A stretch of 64,000 nucleotides of DNA, taken from assembly GCA_031551775.1 (NCBI GenBank), contig JAVBND010000006.1, positions 1 to 64,000 of the forward strand, read 5' to 3'. Shown piece after piece: positions 7,887-15,969 of the stretch. How positions within the stretch are numbered: the first letter of the stretch is position 1; every line of letters starts with the position of its first letter. A model generated the notes under the pieces. It was not told the DNA's origin. It did no database searches and worked only from the letters and a program-made list of their open reading frames with translations. The stretch comes from Anaerozeibacter sp031551775 (GTDB lineage Bacteria; Bacillota; Clostridia; Christensenellales; Aristaeellaceae). The position numbers and the translations under genes were made by a program.

Positions 7887-8692
7887 TGCGCTTTCATCCG
7901 GACTATAAAATCATAGATATGCATACGCACATGGGGCTGGAGTACTGCCTCTATTATGAAGACCACGATGCGGATGGCATGGTGCGTTACATGGATGAGG
8001 TGGGGGTGGAATTTGTCGTCTGCGCGCCTGTGGAAGACCTGATGGATGGCGCAAGCAGCCGCGAACAGATTCGCGACGCCATGCAAAGATATCCTGATCG
8101 CATCAAGGGCTACTACAGCGTCAATCCGTTGCTTGGCGTTACGCCGACGGAAATTCAAAAGGCGTTTGCGACATATCCCGGCTATGTCGGCCTGAAATTC
8201 CTGCCGGATTATCACCGCACGAGCCTGATGGATGCTGCCTATCGTCCGGCGCTTGAATATGCAAACGCGCATGGGATGCTGGTGTTGTCACACACCTGGG
8301 GCGTCTCAATGAATGGGGAAAGCTGCAATTCGGCGGACAAGGTCGTCCGGGTGCTTGACCGCTATCCCAACCTGGTGTTTCTGATGGGGCATTCCTGTCA
8401 GGGGCAGGTTGACTTGGCGATTGATATCGCCAAGAGCTACCCCAACGCCTATCTGGATTTGTGCGACACCGGGCGCTTAAACGGAGTGATCGAAAAAATG
8501 GTGGGTGCGGTGGGCGCGCAAAAGGTCGTATTTGGAACCGATGTTCCGATGCAGGGTTTCTGCTTCCAGTTGGGGTGTGTGCTGGGTGCGCGCATTTCGC
8601 AGGCGGAAAAAAAGCTCATTTTGCGCGACAATGCGCTGCGGATTCTGAAGGAAACCGGCAGCGAAACGGTTAAGGCAACACCGCACAGGTAG
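7883..8692 (+). CDS. amidohydrolase-2 family metal-dependent hydrolase
   Basis: A 269-residue TIM-barrel hydrolase of the amidohydrolase 2 family (PF04909), which includes decarboxylases, lactonases and hydrolases of ring-derived acids. Visible motifs: IIDMHTHMG (DxHxH, residues about 11-17), LVLSHTWG near 135, MGHSCQG near 170 and FGTDVP near 217, the expected metal and catalytic positions, so it looks active unlike its upstream neighbour. The start overlaps the previous stop (ATGATG) behind GGAGGTG. The last codons, encoding VKATPHR or so, and the stop codon lie inside the left arm of a MITE-like inverted repeat starting at 8670, so the native C-terminus was probably altered by the insertion. 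Confidence 0.88.
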   Translation: MMRFHPDYKIIDMHTHMGLEYCLYYEDHDADGMVRYMDEVGVEFVVCAPVEDLMDGASSREQIRDAMQRYPDRIKGYYSVNPLLGVTPTEIQKAFATYPGYVGLKFLPDYHRTSLMDAAYRPALEYANAHGMLVLSHTWGVSMNGESCNSADKVVRVLDRYPNLVFLMGHSCQGQVDLAIDIAKSYPNAYLDLCDTGRLNGVIEKMVGAVGAQKVVFGTDVPMQGFCFQLGCVLGARISQAEKKLILRDNALRILKETGSETVKATPHR

Positions 8693-8838
8693 CGGATGTG
8701 ATGATGGGATGATTTTTCGTCCAGGCGGTCCTGCAAAAACCGCAGGACTAGCGGCGCTAATTCAAGTGTTTTTTCAGGACTGCCTGGGTGGAAAAGCAGC
8801 CCGTCAGCGCGTTCGCTACCTGTGCGGTGTTGCCTTAA
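8670..8838. mobile_element. MITE-like element with 25-bp perfect terminal inverted repeats
   Basis: The arm at 8670-8694 (begins TTAAGGCAACACCGCACAGG) is repeated exactly in inverted orientation at 8814-8838. The 119-bp interior holds a small hairpin (GTCCTGC 8728-8734 with GCAGGAC 8742-8748) and a longer imperfect pairing (8721-8733 with 8775-8787, 12 of 13). There is no coding capacity. The ends TA...TA fit the TA target duplication of IS630/Tc1-mariner-type miniature elements. It spans the end of one operon gene and stops 23 bp before the next start codon, so it may also act as an RNA hairpin in the operon mRNA. No second copy is present in the window. Confidence 0.75.
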
Positions 8839-8861
8839 ATAATGGAGGAGGAATTTGAACC

Positions 8862-10265
8862 ATGCTCAAGGCAAAAGTGCGGCCGAGAATCGGCCTGCTT
8901 CCCACCGGTCATAAAATTTATTGGGGGCAGTTTCCCAACCTGAAAAAAATGGGAACGGCCATGTATGAAAAGCTGTTGGAACGGCTGAACGAATTCGGCG
9001 ACGTAATCAGTCCGGGTCTTGTAGACACCTATGAATCCGCCGTAGAAGCGGCACACATGCTTTCTACAAGCGATGTGGACATTTTGCTGATTTTCCCCTT
9101 CGGCTACACAACCGGCACCATGATCGTGCCCGCAGTACGCGCGCTGAACGTGCCGATCCGCATCCTCAACGCCCACGAGGATTCCTCCTATGATTATAAG
9201 CACGCCGATACAGAGCTGTACCTGCACCACGAGGGCGCTTGCTGTGTGCCGGAATATTCTGGGACATTGGTTTCCCTGGGCAGGAAGTTTGAAGTCATCA
9301 CCGGTCACTTCGGTGAGGAGCGTTTCTGGGCGCAGATTCGCCGCGACTGCATGGGCATGGCGGCGGCGACCAAGTATTCCCGCTGCCGTTTCGGCGTGAT
9401 CGGAAACACCTACACCAACATGACGGACATGCCCACCGATGAGCACCGCGTTCTACGCGCCACCGGACAATTGTTGTGCCGTCCGGAGGTGGAGGAGATT
9501 GAAGAGGCGTGGAAGCGCGTCACACAGAAGCAGGTCGAAGATATGTACCGTCAGTTCCGCGAGTATTACGATGTGGACGAGACGGTGACCGATGCACACA
9601 TGTACGAATCGGCCAAGATTGCCGTAGCCTTTGACGAAATTATCCGAAAATATGACATTGACGCCTTTGGGTTCTATTGGTGGGGCGAAAAGTCGTATAT
9701 GACCGAGCTGCGCGCACAGTCGGCGCTGGCAGTTTCCCGCCTTGCCGCGCTGGGCATTCCGGGCGTCACCGAGGGCGACATCAAGACCGCGATGGCGATG
9801 AAGATTCTGGACCTGCTCGGCGGCGGAGGAATGTTCCTGGAGTTCTTCTCGTCCGACTTTGATGAGAACTTCATCATGGTCGGCCACGACGGCCCCAGCA
9901 ATGTCAATGTCGCCAAGGATAAGCCGGTTCTGCAAAACCTGACAGTGCATCACGGCAAGACCGGCGAGGGATTGGGAATCGACTTCAACATGGCGCAAGG
10001 ACCCTGCACGCTTTTGAACCTTACCCAGTTCGGGACGGACAAGACCTACAAGCTGATTTATTCCATTGCGGAGGTTGTCGCTGGCGATATCCTCAACATC
10101 GGCAATCCCAACTGCCGGGTGCGCGTGTCCAAGCCGATTCCCCAGTTCTTCAACGAATGGTGTCAACAAGGGCCGGGGCATCATACGGCGTTGGGTGTGG
10201 GCGATTTCTCTGAAGAAATCGAGGCGTTTGCCGAGAAAATGGGCTTTGACTGCGTGAGGATCTAA
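8862..10265 (+). CDS. L-arabinose/L-fucose isomerase-family protein
   Basis: A 467-residue protein of the arabinose/fucose isomerase superfamily. The N-terminal Rossmann-like part has RPRIGLLPTGHKIYW and FPFGYTTGTMIVPA. The C-terminal isomerase domain has GVTEGDIKTAMAMKIL near residue 300 (metal Glu), FFSSDFDENFIMVGHDGP near 330, HHGKTGEGLGIDFNMAQGP near 365 and GPGHHTALG near 440 (metal His). It probably interconverts an aldose and ketose or acts on a related acid, but its substrate cannot be told from sequence; it is not close enough to AraA to use that name. A GGAGGAGG-type site precedes the ATG. It is the last enzyme gene before the operon terminator. Confidence 0.85.
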   Translation: MLKAKVRPRIGLLPTGHKIYWGQFPNLKKMGTAMYEKLLERLNEFGDVISPGLVDTYESAVEAAHMLSTSDVDILLIFPFGYTTGTMIVPAVRALNVPIRILNAHEDSSYDYKHADTELYLHHEGACCVPEYSGTLVSLGRKFEVITGHFGEERFWAQIRRDCMGMAAATKYSRCRFGVIGNTYTNMTDMPTDEHRVLRATGQLLCRPEVEEIEEAWKRVTQKQVEDMYRQFREYYDVDETVTDAHMYESAKIAVAFDEIIRKYDIDAFGFYWWGEKSYMTELRAQSALAVSRLAALGIPGVTEGDIKTAMAMKILDLLGGGGMFLEFFSSDFDENFIMVGHDGPSNVNVAKDKPVLQNLTVHHGKTGEGLGIDFNMAQGPCTLLNLTQFGTDKTYKLIYSIAEVVAGDILNIGNPNCRVRVSKPIPQFFNEWCQQGPGHHTALGVGDFSEEIEAFAEKMGFDCVRI

Positions 10266-10274
10266 TCGCTTGAT

Positions 10275-10312
10275 GTCCGGGGAAAAGCGTACAGTTTTCC
10301 CCGGACTTTCTT
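10275..10312 (+). terminator. intrinsic terminator of the catabolic operon
   Basis: GTCCGGGGAAAA at 10275-10286 pairs perfectly with TTTTCCCCGGAC at 10295-10306 around an 8-nt loop, followed by TTTCTT. It ends the operon 10 bp after the isomerase-family gene and separates it from the regulator gene. Confidence 0.9.
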
Positions 10313-10367
10313 GCGTATGAACAATTTGGGTTAAGGCGTGGATTGTGCAAGAATACGTATTGCAAAT

Positions 10368-10377
10368 ATGGTATAAT
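10368..10377 (+). promoter_or_regulatory. extended -10 promoter of the LacI-family regulator gene
   Basis: TATAAT at 10372-10377 is preceded by ATGG, giving the TGn extended -10 motif; no good -35 lies at the right distance. The roughly 80-nt leader contains an inverted repeat ATTGCTTGC (10388-10396) / GCAAGCAAT (10434-10442) that could fold or serve as a regulatory site. No copy of the operators at 693 and 791 is visible here, so autoregulation through them is not supported. Confidence 0.65.
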
Positions 10378-10463
10378 GTGCAAAGAAATTGCTTGCTGCG
10401 TAGATTCAAGCCGGTAAACCGTACCAATCGAACGCAAGCAATCGGAATACCGGAGGAAATTAC

Positions 10464-11495
10464 ATGGCCACAATCGACGATGTAGCAAAGCGCGCAGGGG
10501 TCTCCAGAATGACGGTTTCGCGGGCAATCAACAACAGCGGATACATCAAGAAGACAACGAAAGAACGTATCCAGCAAGCGATTGATGAGCTGAAATATCG
10601 TCCAAACCTCGTCGCAAAAACGCTTGTTACCCGAAGAAACCGCACCATCGCCTATGTCATGGTCAATATTTCCGATCCCTTCCACAATATGGTCAGCCGT
10701 GGCTTGGAATCCGTAGCGTTCAAAAGCCAGTATACGACCATGATGTGTGACACCCATTTGCCCAGTCGTGAACTGGACTACATCAACATGTTTATGGATC
10801 ATCGTTTGGGCGGCGTGATTTTCCACCACTTGGCAATCAACCAGCAGCAAGTGGATGAACTGGTTGAGGGCGGCGTTCAATGTGTCATGATGGACAATGA
10901 AGAACAATTGGAAGGCATCAGCGCGGTGAATACGGACAACCATCTGGGCGGCGCAATGGCGGTAGAATACCTTGCTTCCAAGGGACATACGCGCATCGCA
11001 TGCATACATGGAGCGCTTGAAAGGCCCAAGGGAGAGGACATCCCCTACGAGGACACCTTTCAGTTCAATTTTTGGAGGCAGCGGACAGCGGGTTTTACGG
11101 ACAAGATGAAGGAACTCGGATTGGAGCCCGCGGGCTATTTTGAAAGCAATGGACGGATAGAATATGCCACGCAGCTGGCGGAACCGATCATGGATGAAAT
11201 CCTCGGCATGGACAACCGCCCCCAAGCGTTGTATTGCGAGAATGACATGATTGCCATAACGGTGCTCAATGCGTTGCAGAGCCGAGGGATTTCCGTACCC
11301 GGCGACATGGCTGTGATCGGTCATGACGGGTTGGACATCTGCAGCATGCGCCATCCGTATATCACAACCATCGCACAACCTCGCTATGAAATGGGCACAA
11401 CAGCGGCGCGGCTGCTGATAGACCAAATCGAAAACAAAACGCCGTCGCGTACCGTCGTGCTTGCGCCGTCGCTATTGATCGGAGAAACGACTTGA
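10464..11495 (+). CDS. LacI-family transcriptional regulator
   Basis: A 343-residue regulator. The N-terminal helix-turn-helix (TIDDVAKRAGVSRMTVSRAIN, residues 3-23) and the hinge-helix region up to residue 60 are classic LacI/GalR. The rest is a periplasmic-binding-protein type ligand domain with motifs such as GVIFHHLA and the C-terminal AVIGHDGLDIC segment. It is preceded by CGGAGG. It is the only regulator next to the catabolic operon and is the natural candidate to bind the paired operators at 693-706 and 791-804, with the ligand a pathway sugar or its derivative. The binding assignment is inference. Confidence 0.93.
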   Translation: MATIDDVAKRAGVSRMTVSRAINNSGYIKKTTKERIQQAIDELKYRPNLVAKTLVTRRNRTIAYVMVNISDPFHNMVSRGLESVAFKSQYTTMMCDTHLPSRELDYINMFMDHRLGGVIFHHLAINQQQVDELVEGGVQCVMMDNEEQLEGISAVNTDNHLGGAMAVEYLASKGHTRIACIHGALERPKGEDIPYEDTFQFNFWRQRTAGFTDKMKELGLEPAGYFESNGRIEYATQLAEPIMDEILGMDNRPQALYCENDMIAITVLNALQSRGISVPGDMAVIGHDGLDICSMRHPYITTIAQPRYEMGTTAARLLIDQIENKTPSRTVVLAPSLLIGETT

Positions 11496-11576
11496 ACGCG
11501 CCATTCGCTGTATGTTGAAGCGCCCATCTCTTGCGCTTTGTTGCGCTTGATTTGGACGCTTTGTTGACGGTCTGAC

Positions 11577-11605
11577 GAGGCGGGGGACAGGCCCCGCCTC
11601 CTGCC
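11577..11605. terminator. hairpin between convergent genes (bidirectional terminator candidate)
   Basis: GAGGCGGGG at 11577-11585 pairs with CCCCGCCTC at 11592-11600 around GACAGG. It lies between the rightward LacI-type gene and the leftward C_GCAxxG_C_C gene. The flanking T-richness is weak on the plus side (CTGCCGTTTG), so its efficiency is uncertain. Confidence 0.6.
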
Positions 11606-11620
11606 GTTTGTGACTGGGTT

Positions 11621-12082
11621 TTATTCGCTCTGTGACAGCTCAATGAGCTTCTCGTCGATCAGCCGCGCGGCGCTTGATACGAAGCGGATGCAGGGGCGGG
11701 TTTTGTAGTATTCGTCCGTGCGATCCGAGGGAATGGGGCCGGGGCGGTCCTTGAGCCCTTTGAGCAGGTCCGAGCAGCGAAGCGCGCCTTGCGCCTCCTC
11801 AAATTGCGCGGCGAGTCCCTGGAGCATATGGTAGTGCGCTTTCTTGGCGGCGCTGTCGGTCGGGTCGTCCGGGCCGACCAGCGCGCCCAGGACCAAGAAC
11901 ATGCTCGATACCGCGCCGCACGCTTCGCGCAGGCCACCCATGCCGCCGCCCATGGAACTGGACATGCGAAGGAGCGCCTTTTCGTCAAGGCCGAGTTCCT
12001 CCTGGTATGCCAACAGCACCGCCTGCGCGCAGTTGTAGCCCGACATGAACAGGTCTTCCGCTTTTCCTACATGGCTCTTGAT
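11621..12082 (-). CDS. C_GCAxxG_C_C family redox protein, probable non-AUG start
   Basis: Small cysteine protein of the C_GCAxxG_C_C family (PF09719): NCAQAV near the start, EACGAVSS (GCA-type motif), CSDLL and RPCIRF near the end supply the conserved cysteines. Such proteins are found mostly in anaerobes; their redox or metal role is not established. An ATG occurs at 12046, but family members begin about twelve residues earlier. That region is open (IKSHVGKAEDLF) and starts with ATC at 12082, 6 to 8 nt after a strong GGTGA-containing ribosome site directly behind the stop of the aldolase gene. I therefore extend the gene to 12082; if ATG 12046 is used, the protein has 141 residues. It is cotranscribed with the aldolase. 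Confidence 0.7.
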   Translation of the reverse strand: MKSHVGKAEDLFMSGYNCAQAVLLAYQEELGLDEKALLRMSSSMGGGMGGLREACGAVSSMFLVLGALVGPDDPTDSAAKKAHYHMLQGLAAQFEEAQGALRCSDLLKGLKDRPGPIPSDRTDEYYKTRPCIRFVSSAARLIDEKLIELSQSE

Positions 12083-12093
12083 TGTGTTTCACC

Positions 12094-13122
12094 TCACCCG
12101 ATCAGCCTTGTGAATACCTCGATTGCGCGGTCGATGTCGTCCTTTGTGATGTCGTGATTGGTCACGAAGCGAAACAGCCCCTTGTCGTGGCCGTTTATTT
12201 TGATGCCTTCCTTGAGCAAACTCGATTGAAGCGCGTCAAGCGCTGACCGGTCGCGGTGGACCCGGAAAAATACCATGTTGATTTGAACCGAATCCATATC
12301 AACCGTTACGCCTTCGATGGCCGCAAGTTTTTCGGCCATGTAACGCGCGTTTTCGTGATCGACGTGAAGCCTTTTGGGCATCTCGGTCAGCGCGATGCCG
12401 GCCGCCGCCGCGAGAAAACCCACTTGCCGCATGCCGCCGCCGAGCATCTTGCGGTACTTGCGCGCGCGTTCGATTGCGTTTGCGGGACCCGCCAGCACCG
12501 CGCCCACCGGCGCGCACAGACCCTTTGACAGGCAGCAGGACACGGTGTCGCAGTAGCGCGTGATTTCTTTGACGTCAACGCCCAGGTGCGTCGCCGCGTT
12601 GAACACGCGCGCACCGTCAAGATGCACGGCCAAGCCGTGTTTTTGCGCCACGGCATATACGCTCTTCATGACCTCTACCGGCACCACGCGGCCGTTCGCC
12701 AGCGCGTTTTCAAGGCAGATCAGCTTGGTCTCCGGCAGGTGAATATCGCCTTTTTCGCGGATCGCGGCCTCTACCATGGCAGCATCGGGTATGCCGTCTT
12801 CAAACGCCAGCTGGCGCTGGTTCGCGCCCGACAGCACCGCCACCGCGCCCACTTCGTGCTCAAAGATGTGGCACGCTTCGCCCAGGATGATTTCGTCGCC
12901 GCGGGAAACTTGGGTCATGACGCCCAATTGGTTGCCCATGGTACCGGAGGAGACGAAGAGAGCCGCCTCTTTGCCGAGGATTTGCGCGGCTTCCTTTTCA
13001 AACGCCTCCATTGTCGGATCGTCGCGGTAGACGTCGTCGCCGACCTGGGCGTGAAACATCGCTTCGCGCATGGCGGGCGTGGGCTGGGTCACGGTATCGC
13101 TTCTTAAATCTATGAAACGCAT
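12094..13122 (-). CDS. ltaE: low-specificity L-threonine aldolase
   Basis: A 342-residue PLP-dependent aldolase (beta-eliminating lyase fold) cleaving L-threonine or L-allo-threonine to glycine and acetaldehyde. It begins with the family hallmark MRFIDLRSDTVTQPTPAMR and keeps ALFVSSGTMGNQ, the HLDGAR segment before the lysine, and CCLSKGLCAPVG, which holds the Schiff-base lysine near residue 200. The length matches bacterial LtaE. It has its own consensus promoter at 13154-13182 and a good GGAG site. Its stop is followed at once by the ribosome site of the C_GCAxxG_C_C gene. Confidence 0.95.
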   Translation of the reverse strand: MRFIDLRSDTVTQPTPAMREAMFHAQVGDDVYRDDPTMEAFEKEAAQILGKEAALFVSSGTMGNQLGVMTQVSRGDEIILGEACHIFEHEVGAVAVLSGANQRQLAFEDGIPDAAMVEAAIREKGDIHLPETKLICLENALANGRVVPVEVMKSVYAVAQKHGLAVHLDGARVFNAATHLGVDVKEITRYCDTVSCCLSKGLCAPVGAVLAGPANAIERARKYRKMLGGGMRQVGFLAAAAGIALTEMPKRLHVDHENARYMAEKLAAIEGVTVDMDSVQINMVFFRVHRDRSALDALQSSLLKEGIKINGHDKGLFRFVTNHDITKDDIDRAIEVFTRLIG

Positions 13123-13153
13123 GTTGTTCTCCTTCGGGTCGTTCTACCTACAG

Positions 13154-13182
13154 ATTATAGGAGGCGCGCGGGCCAATGTCAA
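13154..13182 (-). promoter_or_regulatory. consensus promoter for the threonine aldolase gene
   Basis: On the minus strand TTGACA (complement of 13177-13182) and TATAAT (complement of 13154-13159) are separated by 17 bp, both perfect consensus. The start codon is about 32 bp downstream. Confidence 0.9.
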
Positions 13183-13226
13183 CCGCTTCTTTGCGCATAT
13201 TTAAGGCGGCTTCCCCCCCAGGCAGG

Positions 13227-13255
13227 TCGACAAACGCGCCGACTTGTGATACTAT
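13227..13255 (+). promoter_or_regulatory. promoter candidate for the MBOAT/DHHW pair
   Basis: TCGACA at 13227-13232 and TACTAT at 13250-13255 with 17-bp spacing. It is weaker than the divergent aldolase promoter but correctly placed 40 bp upstream of the MBOAT start. Confidence 0.55.
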
Positions 13256-13294
13256 ACCCTTGACTCAAACTACAAACGGAGGTCAACACGGCCT

Positions 13295-14701
13295 ATGGTA
13301 TTTTCAGAATCGATTTTCCTGTTCTTTTTTTTGCCCGTTGTGTTGCTGGTGTATTTTTTGCTGCTAAAAAAAAGGACGCCGCGAAACCTGTTCCTGATGG
13401 TCATGAGCCTGTTGTTTTACGCGTGGGGCGAGCCGGTATTTGTGCTGGTCATGCTGTTTTCCATCTTTGTAAACTGGCTGGCGGGCCTTGCCGTCGGGCG
13501 CGAGGGCATTGATCCAAGGAAGAAAAAGCGCTTCCTGATCCTCGCGATCGTGTTCGACCTGGGGATGCTGGGCGTGTACAAATACCTTGTGTTTATCATG
13601 ACAAACCTCAACTGGGCATTCTCTCTGGGCTTGCCTGTGCCTGAAATATTGCTGCCCATCGGCATATCGTTCTTCACGTTCCAGGCCATGAGCTATGTGA
13701 TTGACGTATATCGCGGCGATGGCAAAATGCAAAAGAGCTTTTTCAACGTGTGCCTGTACATTGCGTTTTTTCCGCAGCTCATCGCGGGTCCCATCGTCCG
13801 ATATCAGACGATTGCGGACGAGATTGAACAGCGGCATGAAAACCTGGACGAATTTACCGCCGGATGCCGAAGGTTCCTCGTGGGTCTTTGTAAGAAGGTG
13901 CTCCTGGCCAATACCCTGGCGCTCTTGGCTGACGACGCGTTTGCGTTGCCGGTTGGCGAACTGAGCGTGGCCGCCTCGTGGATGGGTGCGATTGCCTACC
14001 TTTGGCAGGTTTACTTCGATTTTTCCGGCTATTCCGATATGGCAATCGGCATGGGGCAAATGTTCGGCTTCCACTTCCTTGAAAACTTTACCTTCCCCAT
14101 GATCGCAAAATCGGTCACCGAGTTCTGGAAGCGCTGGCATATATCGCTGGGATCATGGTTCCGCGACTACCTGTTTATCCCGCTCGGCGGCAGTCGGGTC
14201 AAGATTGGCCGTGCGGTGTTCAATATGTTTGTGGTATGGGCGCTGACCGGCCTGTGGCACGGCGCGGCGTGGACGTACCTTTTGTGGGGCGTTGGCTTCT
14301 TTGTGCTGCTGGCGCTTGAGAAGTTTACGGGTTACGGCAAGTGGATGGAAAAACACTGGATTGGGCATCTCTACGCCATGGTCATGCTGACGACGGTCAC
14401 GGTGCTCATCCGATCGGTGGATATCGCGCAAGCCAGCCGGTTTATCGCCACCATGTACGGTGCCGCGGGCGGCGGGTTCTGGGACGCTACGGCGACGCTT
14501 TACGCGCGCGAATACGGGTGGTTCCTCATCGCGGGACTCGTGGTGTCGCTGCCGGTGGGTCCGTTCATTCAAAGGACGCTGCGCGTTCCTGAAAACGCCA
14601 TGCAGGTGCTTCGCGGCGCGGGGCTGCTCGCTGCGTTTGGGCTGTCGCTGACCTTCATCATCATGGGCGGCTACAACCCCTTCATCTACTTTAACTTCTA
14701 A
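13295..14701 (+). CDS. MBOAT-family O-acyltransferase (AlgI/DltB-like)
   Basis: A 468-residue polytopic membrane protein of the membrane-bound O-acyltransferase family. N-terminal MVFSESIFLFFFLPVVLL, the LPIGISFFTFQAMSYVIDVYRG segment near residue 115, FFPQLIAGPIVRY near 160, FWKRWHISLGSWFRDYLFIPLGG near 280 and LTGLWHGAAW near 320 (the active-site histidine) match AlgI-type members. It moves acetyl groups from a cytoplasmic donor across the membrane for O-acetylation of an extracellular or wall polysaccharide. It is followed 14 nt later by a DHHW-family protein, the usual extracytoplasmic transferase partner. A GGAGGT site precedes the ATG. Confidence 0.93.
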   Translation: MVFSESIFLFFFLPVVLLVYFLLLKKRTPRNLFLMVMSLLFYAWGEPVFVLVMLFSIFVNWLAGLAVGREGIDPRKKKRFLILAIVFDLGMLGVYKYLVFIMTNLNWAFSLGLPVPEILLPIGISFFTFQAMSYVIDVYRGDGKMQKSFFNVCLYIAFFPQLIAGPIVRYQTIADEIEQRHENLDEFTAGCRRFLVGLCKKVLLANTLALLADDAFALPVGELSVAASWMGAIAYLWQVYFDFSGYSDMAIGMGQMFGFHFLENFTFPMIAKSVTEFWKRWHISLGSWFRDYLFIPLGGSRVKIGRAVFNMFVVWALTGLWHGAAWTYLLWGVGFFVLLALEKFTGYGKWMEKHWIGHLYAMVMLTTVTVLIRSVDIAQASRFIATMYGAAGGGFWDATATLYAREYGWFLIAGLVVSLPVGPFIQRTLRVPENAMQVLRGAGLLAAFGLSLTFIIMGGYNPFIYFNF

Positions 14702-14715
14702 ATCAGAGGTGCACT

Positions 14716-15924
14716 ATGACCAAGATCATCAACCGGGTATTGGCGGTAGCCCTGATCGCCGCGATATTCATCATTGGCGGCGTGACGCTTGCCACAAATT
14801 TCAAGAGCTTTGCCTATGCGTTTTTGGTCAATTATACACAGTATGCGGACAAGGGCGCGAAGGGGCTGGACACGCTCAAGCCCAGGATTACGGCGCTCAA
14901 TACGGTCGTCAACGCAAAGCTCGTGGGCAAGGCGGATTTTGAGAAGCTCAACGCGCGGTTTCAGCTCGCGCTCGGCAAGCAAATGCTATCCTTTGGCGGC
15001 ACCACCATGGTGCGTCTCAAGGGCGGACAGCTCTATGATGTTGAGGCCGACGTTGACCATGAGGCGTTTGCGAAAGAGATCGACAAGATGGTTGCGCTAA
15101 ACGGCGTGCTCACAAAAAAGGGCGTGCCGCTGGTGTTCACCTATGCGCACAGCGAGCTGTACGAGGACGGCCTGCTGCCGACCGGAGTCAGGGATTTCAA
15201 CAACAAAGTGGCCGACGAGATCATCGAAAGGCTTCGCGCGGGTGGGGTCACGACCATCGACAGCCGCGAACTGTACAATGAAAAAGGCTTTACAATGGCG
15301 GATGCCGCCATGAATACCGACCAGCATTGGGCGATTCCGATGGCGTTTGCGGCATACAAGGCCTCGCTTGACGCCCTGAACGCGACCGGCAAGATTGCGC
15401 TGGACGACCGCGCGGCCGACCTGAACAATTTCGACACCGTGGTATACGAGAAGGCGCACATGGGCGACGTAGGCGCGCGCGTGGGCGCGTCTTCCGTCGT
15501 GCCGGACGATTTTCCGGTCATCACGCCCAAGTTTGAAACGGCCATTTCATCGCGCGTCAAGCAGGCAAACAACAAATGGCAGGAACGCAGCGGCAGTTTC
15601 CAAGAGGCGGTACTCAACATGGACGTGCTTGAAAAAGGCGAGCTCCCGCATAGCGTTTACGACACGTACGGCTATCACACGGATCTGGCGTACTATACCA
15701 ACGAAAACGCGCCCGAGGGGCGGCTTTTGATCGTCAAAGATTCATTCGGCACGCCGGTTGCCTCATTCATGTCGCTGGCGGTAAGCGAAGTGTGCACGAT
15801 GGACCTTCGCAGGACGCGCAAGACGGTCGAACAGATGGTGGAGGAGTTCAAGCCTGACGCGGTCTTGGTGGTGCACTGTCAGGAAATGATGCGCGGCGAG
15901 AAGAATTACGCGTTTGTTGACTGA
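14716..15924 (+). CDS. DHHW-family (AlgJ/AlgX-like) polysaccharide O-acetylation protein
   Basis: A 402-residue protein with one N-terminal membrane anchor (about residues 5-25) and an extracytoplasmic SGNH-like domain. It shows NTDQHW near residue 200 (the DHHW-type motif) and LLIVKDSFGTP near 335, matching the G-D-S-like serine segment of AlgJ/AlgX relatives. It probably completes acetyl transfer to the polysaccharide after the MBOAT protein carries the group across the membrane. No polysaccharide synthase is nearby, so the acceptor is unknown. Confidence 0.85.
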   Translation: MTKIINRVLAVALIAAIFIIGGVTLATNFKSFAYAFLVNYTQYADKGAKGLDTLKPRITALNTVVNAKLVGKADFEKLNARFQLALGKQMLSFGGTTMVRLKGGQLYDVEADVDHEAFAKEIDKMVALNGVLTKKGVPLVFTYAHSELYEDGLLPTGVRDFNNKVADEIIERLRAGGVTTIDSRELYNEKGFTMADAAMNTDQHWAIPMAFAAYKASLDALNATGKIALDDRAADLNNFDTVVYEKAHMGDVGARVGASSVVPDDFPVITPKFETAISSRVKQANNKWQERSGSFQEAVLNMDVLEKGELPHSVYDTYGYHTDLAYYTNENAPEGRLLIVKDSFGTPVASFMSLAVSEVCTMDLRRTRKTVEQMVEEFKPDAVLVVHCQEMMRGEKNYAFVD

Positions 15925-15969
15925 CATACTGTTTAAGGGATTGGATTGGCATCACTCGTTGGAGGCGCG

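Noticed and set aside
8693..8861. Small coding frames in the inverted-repeat region
   Set aside because: The open frames are short, lack ribosome sites and are explained by the palindromic element.
10388..10442. Inverted repeat in the leader of the LacI-family gene as an operator
   Set aside because: The arms are 37 bases apart and unlike the operators at 693 and 791; an RNA hairpin is as likely, so no operator is called.
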